Origin: Diprion similis
Lineage: Eukaryota > Arthropoda > Insecta > Hymenoptera > Diprionidae
Direction of reading: 5' to 3'
DNA length: 64,000 nt
Assembly (NCBI RefSeq): GCF_021155765.1
Contig: NC_060115.1
Span: 11,388,493-11,452,492 of the forward strand
Position numbers and translations under genes: made by a program. Under the pieces are notes generated by a model, which did no database searches, was not told where the DNA came from, and saw only the letters and a list, made by a program, of their open reading frames with translations. This document shows, piece by piece, positions 10,565 through 22,800 of the stretch (the stretch's first letter is position 1; each line of letters begins with the position of its first letter).

Positions 10565-12463
10565 TCATTTCTTGTGCTTATTAAGCTTCTCTAACAACGC
10601 ATCAGCGTCCTCGCTTGTTTTCACTCTTATCAAAACTGGTGTCGGTGGTGGTTTCGAATCTGGTGTTGGAAGAAGAACCATCATAACGTTATTCTTTCCC
10701 ATACGCTGCATTGGAATGCCCTCAGTTAATATGGTATTCAAGAGTAAATTTCCACACGAAGTATCGGCACGCACTATCAGTTGTGTTTTGTCGTTTGGTG
10801 TAGGTTTCAGGAACAGGGTACCTACTCCTCGATCAGTGAAATTCCCATCCTTTTTGACAAATACCTTGCATCTGCAACAGGCAATTTATATCTCATAAAT
10901 TTCATCTACCATTAATTTCGTGCTATTGTAGCGAATTAAAAATGTCTATAACATAGTGCGTAATACATAGCTATATTTACATTCCATATGAAAAATGTAA
11001 ATAAGAATCATTCGTTTCTTTCAACCATCTTACCGTTGTTCATAGATTGCATCTTCTTCCGTGATTGGTTTGAAGTCTGGTTTTGGTGGTTCGTCATCTT
11101 CATCTTTTTCTTCGTCTTCTTTCGTTTCTTCTACTTCTGTAGTTTTAGCCACATTGCCAAAAGAAAATGGTTTTCCACTGCAAGGAGATATATAGATACA
11201 GAAGAAGGCTGATACTGCTTCAATGTTTTGTGAATATATGGGTAGAAAAACATGAAAACGGACTACGAAATTCATTGTAACAATCAGTGAGAATTTACTC
11301 TGGCAAAGAGACATACCCTCCGAAACTAAATCCTGCCGTAGCTGTACTGGTTGCTGAACTTTGGCCAAAGCTGAATGTGGCTGTGGGGCCAGATTGTGGA
11401 AATGAAAGACTTGCTGTTGGCTTCTGATCAGTGATGGCAGATTCACTTTCAGTTTTCTTATCTTCTACAGCTGAATACGATGTACTTAAAAATGGATTTC
11501 GTTCAGTGGAAACACTGCCAAAAACGCTTTTGACTTCCGAGGTGATTTCGGTATTCCCGAATATCGACTTTCCAACATTGACATTTTTGAAAATCGATGA
11601 TTCGCTCTTCGATTCTGCATTTCCCACTGATGAATTATTGAAGACCGACTTCTCAGTCTGTGATTCAGTCTTTCCTGTCTCTGAATTCGACTTACTCTTA
11701 ACAGGTGAACTTTCCAAGCTGGATTTTTCCGCAGTCTTTTCTGGGCTCAAAATGGTCGAGGCGGTTTCCTGCCCGTGTTTAGCTTCAATTTCTTGAAGAT
11801 GCTTTTCATAATCTTTAAATATTGGGGTTAAAATACAAAATGGATTTGAATCGACATGTGACTTGATCCATTGAGTGACGCTCTCGTTAAGTCCCTTCAA
11901 TTTTGCATAATAATCCGTTGATTTTTTGAAAATCTTTCCACCTTCCTTTCTAGTTGGAAATTGCTTAGCATCTGAATTTTTCGACACTGATTCCTGCTTC
12001 GACGAAGAAGAATCTTTGCTTTCTGGTCCGTTTGCTGCTGTGTTTGCCGATCCATTGCTCGGACCTACTGTATTAACTACCGTTTTTTCACTACTCTTGG
12101 TATTTATTACATTACTAGTGTTTGCAAGGAAGCTGAAGGGTGAAGAACCTGCAGGTACGGCAGTTTTGAATGCAGTAAATGCACCAAACGCTGCCTTTGG
12201 TGCATCCTGAAACAGTTTCAAATGTCAGATACAATCAAATGAATGCAAGGGACTTTGGTCCAAGAGATCCTTGTATTTTCCAACAATATTTTTAAACTTA
12301 CATCTCCTCCGCTGTTGACTATCCGCCGTCTGGCAGATTTGATGACTCTTCTCTGCAAATCTTCTTTCGATGCTTTGCTAAATGTTCCTGCCTCTTCCCG
12401 AGTTTCTTCGTCATTCCAATTATCATGGTTCAGCTCTGAGGTAGCGGTTCGTTTGCCGGACAT
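10565..12463 (-). CDS. NUP50: NUP50, nuclear-basket nucleoporin (4 coding exons)
   Basis: Coding exons in transcript order are 12463-12302, 12206-11317, 11177-11034 and 10871-10565, all GT-AG and in phase, giving 500 residues. The N-terminus carries the conserved Nup50 block ([26 protein letters not shown]). In known family members this block binds importin alpha and Nup153 and speeds release of import cargo. The middle holds scattered FG motifs ([36 protein letters not shown]) in a Ser/Lys-rich disordered region. A conserved helix has [23 protein letters not shown] very acidic linker ([14 protein letters not shown]) precedes the C-terminal Ran-binding domain at about 380-495 ([30 protein letters not shown]). 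It acts in nucleocytoplasmic transport at the pore. An ACGG acceptor at 12474, 11 bases before the ATG, suggests a non-coding first exon. Confidence 0.95.
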
Positions 12464-13890
12464 CACTGAGCCGTCTGAAATCAGAATGGTTTTTCAACGT
12501 AACCGAATTTTCGTCGGTTAAATCTCAGACTGACTGTAGTAATTGATTTACATTTAATTAATGAAATATCAGTGAACATTTTCAATTCCAGAGAATGGAT
12601 GGACAGACTCTGTGTAGGAGTAATCTAGACATTAATCCAGTTAGGTGCTTATCTCTTACGAAGCATTTAGCAATTGCAAAAAGCATTAGGATTTTGATAT
12701 TGAGAAGTTGACATGGCCAATACAAGTACCTAGTTACAGTGGATTCAATACGGTTTCGAGGTTATGCACAGGATTCGGTCGAAATAGAATTGGACGAATT
12801 TCGTTAGTTACCCACTCAAACAGTTTCAATATATCGCAATTCAATATGACTTCCGTAAAAAATAAAAACCAGTAATCGATCGATATGAAACTGAAGTAGG
12901 AGTAAAAAAAAAAGTATACATTTATAGGTTAACCGCCATTCGATAGGGGGGATCGGGGGTATGTCTGAAAGTGGCGATTGTCAATTTATTATTCCAACGA
13001 TCAGACGTCGAGACTCTCTAGCGTACCTGAGTTTGATAAACGGGATACAATCTGTCGATGGAAAGTCCACGTTGGCCACGTTACTGTCTCTATTTGTACG
13101 ATAATATCTTGCGAAACATTAATGAAAACTGGCAAGTAAATGTTCCGCGCTGAACTGGCGCGTTAAACTTTTTGCCTTTTGTTAAAAAAATGTGAAGTCG
13201 GGGCCGGCAATCGCGGTGTCTGTGAAGGGCCGAAGGGGGGATAAAAATTCGGGAGTTCTGGAGCAGGCCGTTGTCACGACGAGGGCGCCACGATCATTCG
13301 GCAGCAACACCACACACCCCTGCGCGCTCTTATTATTGGGAAAACATCTGCCTCTGCATCGGAAAATCTCTTTTAAATGGCCGAGATTTAATTGAAACTG
13401 AGTCGAAATATCGTGTAACATTACTGGGGTAGGTTGTCCGACAAATAAACGACATGTTTAGACCATTAGACCGGTCGGTATTTTCCCAAATGAACGGCAA
13501 CTTAGATGGAAAATAGATTCGGCAATACCGAAAGGGGGGTTAACGCAAGTTGCGCGGTGTGTCGTGTGCCTGTCGTCCGTCGTCGTGTATCCGCGTCGGT
13601 GAAAACTCACACAAGACCCGTCAAATATCAGACTTGTGTGGATGGTCAATTGTTTGTGTTGGTGGGTGAATCGGGCAAGTGCCGTGGTGCGCGCCGTGCC
13701 GAGGAGCCGAGGAGCCGAGAGCCGAGAGGAGAGAGATATAATATAATATCGCTTCGCTCTCTTTTGTGAATAAGTAATATAATCTGTTGAAAGAAAATCG
13801 TCAAGCTTGGTGTCGTTGATTAACGCGGTGCCGATAACGAAGCGCATTCCTCAACTTCGGAATAACTCGAGTCAACTTCCAAGCCCGACT
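12464..13890. promoter_or_regulatory. Region between NUP50 and PHF21, with divergent promoters
   Basis: The two genes point away from each other across 1.4 kb. The NUP50 side probably begins with a 5' UTR intron whose acceptor is at 12474-12476. The PHF21 side (about 13500-13890) is GC- and CpG-rich, with CGTCGTCG-type runs and GAGCCGAG repeats at 13700-13730, as expected around a TATA-less start. No in-frame ATG precedes the chosen PHF21 start. Exact start sites are not visible. Confidence 0.5.
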
Positions 13891-16800
13891 ATGGAGATAT
13901 CGAAAAGTTTACAGGATGAGATACACTCGGTGCAAAACAAGCTCAAATACGCCATACAAAATCATCAGGCAAGTAATTTCTCATCGTCGGATCTTTGATA
14001 TCTCCATTGTAAAACCTGCCGCGTGTTACATATAATGTCTACGCAATTACCATAGGCTTCCATGCATCATTTACACACTGTTACACACTCGGAGCGCGAC
14101 GACGACGAGGACGAGGAGGGGAAAGGGGGCTTGGAGATGATGCCAAAACTTTCGACGAGTGCGATTAAACTTTTTCCTCGTCAATTAATTCTCCGATCAT
14201 CAGACTTACGCGGTTGTATAGAATTTAAGAAAAGAAACTGCGAAATACACAAGGCAAAATCATCGTAATAGAGAGATAAGTGTTCGATATCGACGTAGTA
14301 ACTGTTGGCCCTAATTTCGCGTGCAGAGTTTTAATAGCTGCAACATAATTACAAAATTCGTCGTTTACTTTCCATCTAAACTAAGTCTACGTATATCAAC
14401 GCAGAGTTTTTCAGGTATGACATTTACATCTCCGTGTATTTCTCGCTATCGTCGATGTTTTTTATCGCCGCAGTTTTAATACTTCAATTAACCAAGGTCG
14501 CCGCTGTTACCGTATATCGTCGTCGACGCGTCGTTACGTTTTGTATGATTTACGATATAGGCAATAGTTATTTTCTCTACATCTTATTTCATTTCGACGG
14601 TCTCTCTATTACAGCTCCGAGTCGCGTTGCATTACGTTTAACATGATAATGATCGATCGTCACCCAGCTGCAACCTGCAACATCGCTACGAGTTGCACAC
14701 AACGTGTCCGCTTTCTTTCTCATCGTCAAATCGACGAATTATAATAGAAGTTTTAGGGTATCGTTATTGTTGCGCGACGAGTATCATCAAACTACTCGAG
14801 TAGTATTAAACCTACTCCGTTGCTCGGGTCGCGTTCTTCCTTATCCATTGAACGCAGCGCGCAACGAGTCGCGCGCAACTATTTCACCCGCGTATAAACA
14901 CAAGAGTTAAAAATCTTTCCTAAGAAGTCACGCGAGTTTACTCGCCTAACATAAAAACTTTCCGCCACTTTTTTACTTCCGCTTTCCCTCCCCGCATTAT
15001 TCCCCAAGTTTATACACGTTACAACTTTAAGCCGCCGTGAAACTTTTATTATCATCCCCCCCCCCCCCCCCCCCCCCCCCTTCTCTATAGCTATATCTCT
15101 TAACTATACACACGCTATTGCGTGTACTGCATGTAGTAATTTTGAATCTGCGGAAAATTCTTTCGCGGTATTTTAGCAAGAATTAGCGTCTCACTTAGCG
15201 TCGTTGTATATATTCAACCAACGTCTCTATACACACAATATTGTATCTCAGTCGGTATGCATGCAAGTATGTCTGATAATTTCTAATAAAAGAAAACTAT
15301 GAGAAAAAGAAAAGGCGTTAAAAGCAGATTTTTATTTCTTGCATATGTGTATTGCCTCGTGCAGACGATACTACTTTGGGTAAAATTTTCACAGATAACT
15401 ATATTGCGTTAGGGAGATAATAATCGTCGATTATGGTTCAATTCTGTTCGATTATTTAATAATCGTTGTACGAAGTTGACCGATAAATTATTCTCACGTT
15501 GCGCAAGGTGTTTTTTTACTCATAAAACAATCCACAGCAAACAAACCATATGAACTTATATACCTGCGACGAATTTTAGCTGCACACATCTATCCGTCAA
15601 GATAACGTAAAGAGTTGCAATGGCGGCGGCAGCGTCTCGTATTTATAAATACGTATATTATATACAGATAGAATTTCCGACAATATTAGTAACTCCTAAG
15701 TGCGAATGATCCTCTCGACATGTGCGAGGTAAAATGGATAAAAAAAAAAGAAAGACAAAATAATAAATACTAAGAACTTAAGTGAAATTACAGAGAGAAT
15801 CATGCACGTAGATATCAAGTGCAAATCGTAATGTCACGTAGCTCGTTAAACCCGCCTCTGCGGCTATAAGCAGCGGTAAATCCGTGCATGCAACTGCATA
15901 GATGTGTGAACTGTACGCTATTGTATGCGCGATGTGCAGCGGACACTGTTTACGTAACTAAAGTGTATATTTGATAAATTATAGATATATACAAAGGCTT
16001 ACGTTTTTTTTCTTCAAATTTTGTAACTTATCAGTTGATAGAAATACTAAATGGAATCAAGTTTTTTTGATTGGCTTATTTGCTTCTGGTTCAATTGAAC
16101 GGAAGAAATGCCCTCGAGTTTTATCTCCAAGAATGTTTAATATAATCGTTGTAACAATCTCGGTGAAATTACGTTTTATATGAATAATGGGGAAAAAATT
16201 TTAATCAAGGAATTTTTACGGAAATTATTAAATTCATGCGATTTTTACAGTTATAGTAATAAACACGTTTCCAACACGTTATAATAAGTATAGTTTGGTA
16301 TTTGAAGAAATTTTTGTAGAATAATACGGCTTCTCTATAAAATTGTTCATAATTTTATTGAATTTTATTCTAAATTGCGTCTTTTCATTCTTTTTTTTTT
16401 CCTTTTGCGTCTACGGCAAACGAATGAAGATTGTTGTTACATATTTTTATTTAGACCGTACGCGTGAAACATCCTTACAATTAGTCATGTTTCCATAACT
16501 AGTAATCCCTTATCAGGATTTAGTTCGCCTCCAGGCTGAGTAATTCATAACTATTTATAATACAAAGAACTCGCAATTTGTTGTTGTTTTAGTTAAGCGA
16601 GTTGATGCGTCATATATATTTGAATATTACATTATTTCTTCTCTCTTTGTTCTCGCAGGTGTACGTGGGGAAGCTGAACGAAGACCCGAACGTAAGTTGG
16701 ATACAAAATAAGTACTTGATGATCAGTCTATTTGGTAATTGTTAACTCCTCGAGGATTCAGTTCTTTCACCGATTCAATTACTTGGCACCCCAATAACGA

Positions 16801-19800
16801 GGTGTGGCTTAAGTTGGGGATGAATTGTTCTGCAAATTGATTCGCTAAAATCGTTTATTTTTTTATTGTATTAGATTAAATTTGAAACAGCGATTCTGGT
16901 GATATTTTAATCAGAAGAAAATGCACGAATCGTTATATTTCCAGTCTGTTTTACTGACTACTTTGTTGCTCCAAGACAGAGACAGAGAGAGAGAACATTT
17001 AATCGATCGAATGAAAAACTGATTTGCTTTGATTAATTTGCTTGTGTGTTAATCAATTTAGTCGGTTACTTATAACATATAAGAGCTGAGTTTAATAATT
17101 AATAATCAATCAAATGAAACAACTTTTTCTTCTGAATTTGAACTTTTGTCGGGAAAAAGCTTCGGAATTTAATGCGTTTGTCATTCTTTTTTCCGTAAAT
17201 TGCACCCAATTCAATTTACGAACGACAAGTCATAAAACCGAATCATTAAATCTTATTGGCACATAAAAAACAATTTATTAATATCACTATTCACTTCACA
17301 TTGTACATTGTAATAATGGATATCCGTTTTGAAAGTGAAAATTGAAAACTGTAGACTAGCACCTAGATAGAAACCTAGATTGACTTGTATTTTGTGTTGA
17401 ACAGCAATAATAATTGGCCTGAAGTGCTATTAGATTAACCCTGATCTAGAAATAACCGTTTCTCTTCTGTCCTAATCATCTTGGATCATCTCCGATTAAA
17501 TCACTCGACAAACTGTTTTGCCGTATGATTTTTGTTGTATAAAAATATCAATTTATTAGATATATGGAAGAATAAATATCGTGTCAACGAAAATTTCAAG
17601 GATCTATTCTCATTTTATTCATAATTATACGGCATTGGAGATTTAAATTTTTATTTCAACAATTATAAATTTCTAATTCAACTAATACTTGATAATTTTC
17701 AACTTTGTAAGAAAGTAAAAAACAATACGTGGCATTATCGTGTTTTTTTGCTATTGTCGCATAAAATATGTGATATGCGGAAAATCGGAATGATCAAATA
17801 ATTTACTCTTCGTAAGAGCTAATTCTGAGCTTGAATAATACGAACAAATACGAATATCATAATTTATGCAAATCGTAACGTTACCCGTGCATTTTTCTGG
17901 CTTTACAATTAGTCAAAGTAAAACAATCTTCGATTCAGACCTTCTGCCGATCCTTCTTTCGCAACTTTTGTTTCATCTTCGATTATCATCGACGTGACAT
18001 CTATCGTCGAAATTCAATTCTTTGTACTCCACACAATTATTTGTTCTCGTTGCAACTTATTACAAGATACGATCGTCTAATGTATCTACAATATTATAAC
18101 CGTATAATTTATTATACCTAAATCGTAGCATTTTATCCTCGCATTTGTTATTCCGACATTCAATCTCAAGCTGCACACAGTCTCGTTAATTTCTTCATCG
18201 AAGCGCGAATAGTATTGACATAATAATAATAATAATAATACCACATAATAATATAACATTGTATAATACTCGTATAATATGATTAAACAATAATCCTGAG
18301 CCTGCAAACGTAACGTCAGCATTTCAACGGTTCCATATTTCAATTGATAAAATTAGAACAATATCTACTTATCTACGATTGTTTATATCGCGATGCAATA
18401 ATATTGATAAATCGTTATTGTTCCAGAACGAAGAACTTCTTGGACAGCTGCACGAGATTCAAGAGCACATAATTTCTCTCTCAAAATGCCAGGTATGTAG
18501 ATATTTTTTTTTTTTTTTTTTTTTTTCAAATAATTTTATATACATTAAACGATTTCCAACAAGTATTCTAATATAACGATGTATCACATTCGTATGTCTT
18601 CCGAAAATTAGCGAAGTACTTAGCTTGGAAGTGAAGAAATATAACACATAATTATATCTGCAAAAAAGCAAAAAAAAAAAAAACAAACAATAAACAATAA
18701 ACGTTTCAAACTTTGAACTCCTTAATTCCTGCGTTCAACCGTATATATATGTATATATATATTTGAATAACGACACTTTCTTTTTTTCTTGTCATAATTG
18801 TTCTAACTTCGTTTTTACATGTATAATATTTAGACTTTCATCCAGATCCGTATATATTTTTTTCTTCTTTTTCAATCTTAAACGATATGTATTAAATACG
18901 TTTGAAAAGTTTCAAAAAACGAATGTTAAAAAAATTCCGTGTGATTTTGGAAAGTGCAGGAGTTAATTCTTTTTTTTTTTTCTACCATTCATTCGATGCA
19001 CTTCAAAGTAGTTTTTTTTTTTTCTTTTTTTTCTTCTTCTTACAGTATAATAAGCGAATGGCATGAATTGACTTAGTTTATTGTCAGATGTGACGTTTTT
19101 TTTTTTATTGTTGAACGTAAAAAATTGCTTTCACAAATTTTGTCTTGTTTTCTTTTTTCGTTAACGATTCGTTTCGAAAATACTATAATTCGTTGACGAT
19201 TCATTAGAACGAGTTTATGTGCATTTAGGATAAAAAAAAATAAGTATGAAAATGAAAAAAATACACGGTAGAAGTATTACCTTTCCGTATCTAATAGGCG
19301 AAGACTGTTTCAGTTTCGATATTACGAAAGGTGTTATATTAATATTAATATAAGCCAGTTTGCTACTGGCTATTTACTTTTCCTTAACATACGTGTCCAA
19401 AATGATGCCGCAGCTGAGCTGTAATGCAATTACTTGAACGAGAATAAATACACTTAAGAGTCTAGGTTGTCGAAAATATTTATAACATTACACGTTTGAA
19501 GGCGACTAGACTTGGACGCGATACTTTCATAGATAGATATTTTACATACAGTGAATCAGGTTCGAAGTTAAGCTGGTTTTTAATGCTAACGATAAAACGC
19601 GGGCTTTAAATTGTACAAGTGTCGATAAAAATAGGTTTAAAGGTTGTCAGGTACACGTGACGTGGATTAGAATCGAGCTCAAAGCAGCTCGTGTTCGACG
19701 AGCTTCGTGCAAATGCGGCATTAATTCCGAACGTCAAAGTATCGCTTATTATACTCGACGTAGAATTTTTCACTCCGATTCACATCCGATTGACAATAGT

Positions 19801-22800
19801 CTAATCTTAGATCGGTCAATAAGTCCCAGTGTATAATCGTAGATATATGTAGAATGTTGGTAGAGTGTAACTGATTACTTCCAATTACTGTTTTTATAAT
19901 AATTACACGAAAGTCACGTATTATGACTAAATAATATTTATATTATACTATTTTCCTCTATTCAATACGAATGATTTATTCTTCATTTTTCTAGATATTT
20001 TGTGTATAAAATGGTAATTTCGAGAAGGTGAAATAATTTGTGAAAGATCGTTTGTTGAGATTGAAGAAATATGTCAAGTTTATTTCGAATTATTGAAAAT
20101 ACGTAGAAACGGAGATATCGATTCGAATAGGTTGAAAAAATTCTCGGATAATCAGGCGAATTAGTTATTTTCAGTAAAATAAAATTTTGAATAGGAAAAA
20201 AAATGAATAAAAATTATTATAAAAATAAATAGAAATAATGAAAAAGTCATAATTCAATGAATTTTCAATGTTCTGAGCTGACTATTTATTTAAAAAAATA
20301 TGGAGATTAAAGAAATGTATTCATTTTTATTTTTATTTTATTCGAATTAACATTTTTTACGATAATTTCATTAATAATCTTGGATCAAATAACATTATTG
20401 CGAATGTTTTTCAACTGGAATCTACGGTGAACATACTTTGGGGTCATTTTGACCCCAGTATGCAGCGTAAGGTTTAAGATTAATGTTTATCCATATTTAA
20501 TATTAATTTCTGTGCAGAATATTTTCATCCGATTTCTCATTTTTCTCATTTTCTGAAGCCTATGAAAAGAATCTTCTCTCTCTATTATCTCCTTCTCTTT
20601 TTCTTTGCCAGTCAATTTGCAAAGTTTTTACCCTTGTTTGGGATAAATTTCTAGATGCCATTCACATAGAACGTTTAATACATCGTGTAAGAAATGAGAG
20701 AATGCAAGATGAACGTCGTAGAACTTATTCCTGGCTGCTGCTGCTACTGCAGCTAAAAATCAATTATCTTCAACTCGCAGAAGCCGCTTGGCATAGTCAC
20801 GCAAAACTTACAACAGGATGCTGTTTATAATTTTATATTATCATCAATAGTCATGAGTTTCGTTGTAGCTGTTATTCTCTCATTAATATTATACATAACA
20901 ATACGTGTATATATATATATATATATATATATAAATTATATAGGATTGCAAAAACTATCTGTTAATTAATTAATTCAATAATTAACGATCATACAGAAGA
21001 TTTTTTCATATTTTTGATTATACATAATTTCCTATCCAAATTATACATAAATTAAAAAGTCAACATTCCATCGATTATTTTCAAAAAATTTTGCATCGTG
21101 TTTAACTTAATTTTCGAGAAAAAAAAATCTTTATCAACTGTTTATACAGTTACAGTGAAAAAGTTTGCGAATTGCGGTGCGAAGTGTTGCATGCTGTGGG
21201 TATAATAGCGGTGAGGAGATTCGAGAATTCTTAATTAAAACGATAGAGATTGAAGAGGGATGAGTAGAACGTTGAACGGCCAGAGTTGGAGATTTCGTCG
21301 AGTTGCGAGCGGCGCAAGCGCCGATGTATTGCTAAACTTTCGACCAGGTGGTCCGGAGAAGTTGGGAAATCCTCCGGAAAGTTGAAATTTCTAACGGTTC
21401 AGGAAGTAAACATTACACACCCCGTAATAACTGGGCCGGAAACTTTCACTTGACATGAACAGTTTTTCGTACGAAAGAATAGAAATTTTGCAATATATGA
21501 CAATAGGATGAAATTTATTTTTATGAAGTCAATTTCATCATCGATTTTCAGATAAATATTATGTCTTAAATATTTTACTTGTCGAATATCGTGAGTGTCG
21601 AATTCGACTTTTCTTTTTTATCGGAATACTTGTTTTCGATCTTTGCAGCGAAAATGATGAGAATAAAATTATCAATTATATACATATATATATTAGGGTG
21701 GCGCGAAAAAACCGAGTATTCTTTTTTTTTTGAGTCTCGTGTGACAAAATGTTAGTTTTTTTATGTTTTAAGAGCCTACTCCAAAGGACAGCTCAAAAAA
21801 AAAAAAAAAATTTTAAGAGGTCGCTCGAAATTTAAAAAAATGTCAAAAATCGTCAAAAAATTAAATTAAAAAAATTATATTTTCAGTATTTTGTTTGATT
21901 TTTAATTCATGTCGTGGTGTATTGTTTTCGATTCTTTCTTACTAAATTGAAGAAGAAAAATTTATGAAACTTTAATATGAATATTAAAAGGTCGCTCGAA
22001 AAGATCTAAAGAAATGCACCAAAAAATTGAAAAAAAATTATGAGCGACCTTTCAAATTTCAAATTTTGAAACGAAACTTTCGGAAACTTATTTTTTTTTT
22101 GTCTCTAAAATTATACCGTAACGAGAAAAAAAATGCAAAAAAAAAAAAAAAAAACAATTTACGACGATTTCTGACGTTTTAAAAAATGTGGAGCGACCTC
22201 TTACAAATTTTTTTTGAACTGTCCTTTCGAGTGGGCTCTTAAAAAATCAAAAACTAACAGTTTGTTACACGAGACTCGAAAAAAAAAAAAAATAGTCGGT
22301 TTTTTTTTTGCGCCACCCTAATATATATATATATATATATAAACACTTTTTTTCGTTGACAATTCTTTTCAATACGAACTTTCCAAACGACGAGAAAATA
22401 AAAGGTTTGATCTTCACGCGACAAGATGATTTGCAAATGGTTCAAAGTTTAGTAATAATTCAACGATTTGCGAATTTCTTACAATCGGTAAATGGCAAAA
22501 AGAGAGAAAAGTTTACTAGCACAGGAATATCGTTTATTCTTCGACTTCACGGAAGGGAGGGAAAATAATTTTCGGTTCCAACGGAATTGGCCAACGTTAT
22601 GCCCGATTTAGTTTAATCGTCCAATAGCGGAAAGGCACGCCGTCAAGCAAGAGACGGTTGTTATTGATTTTCAAGCTGTGCAGAGTTGAAACACCCCAAT
22701 CCATGCGGCAGCAAACGTGTATATAACAGAAGCAGCGAGAGAACGAGTGTCTTCCGCTTGGGATCAGAAAGGCGCTCAGATGGATTACGCGATTATCCTG

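Noticed and set aside
11431..12210. Plus-strand open frames opposite NUP50
   Set aside because: They are complements of the long NUP50 exon, with no domain of their own.
13973..13974. A conventional GT donor for PHF21 exon 1
   Set aside because: Using it adds four bases and breaks the reading frame into the next exon. The GC donor four bases upstream keeps the frame and the family alignment.
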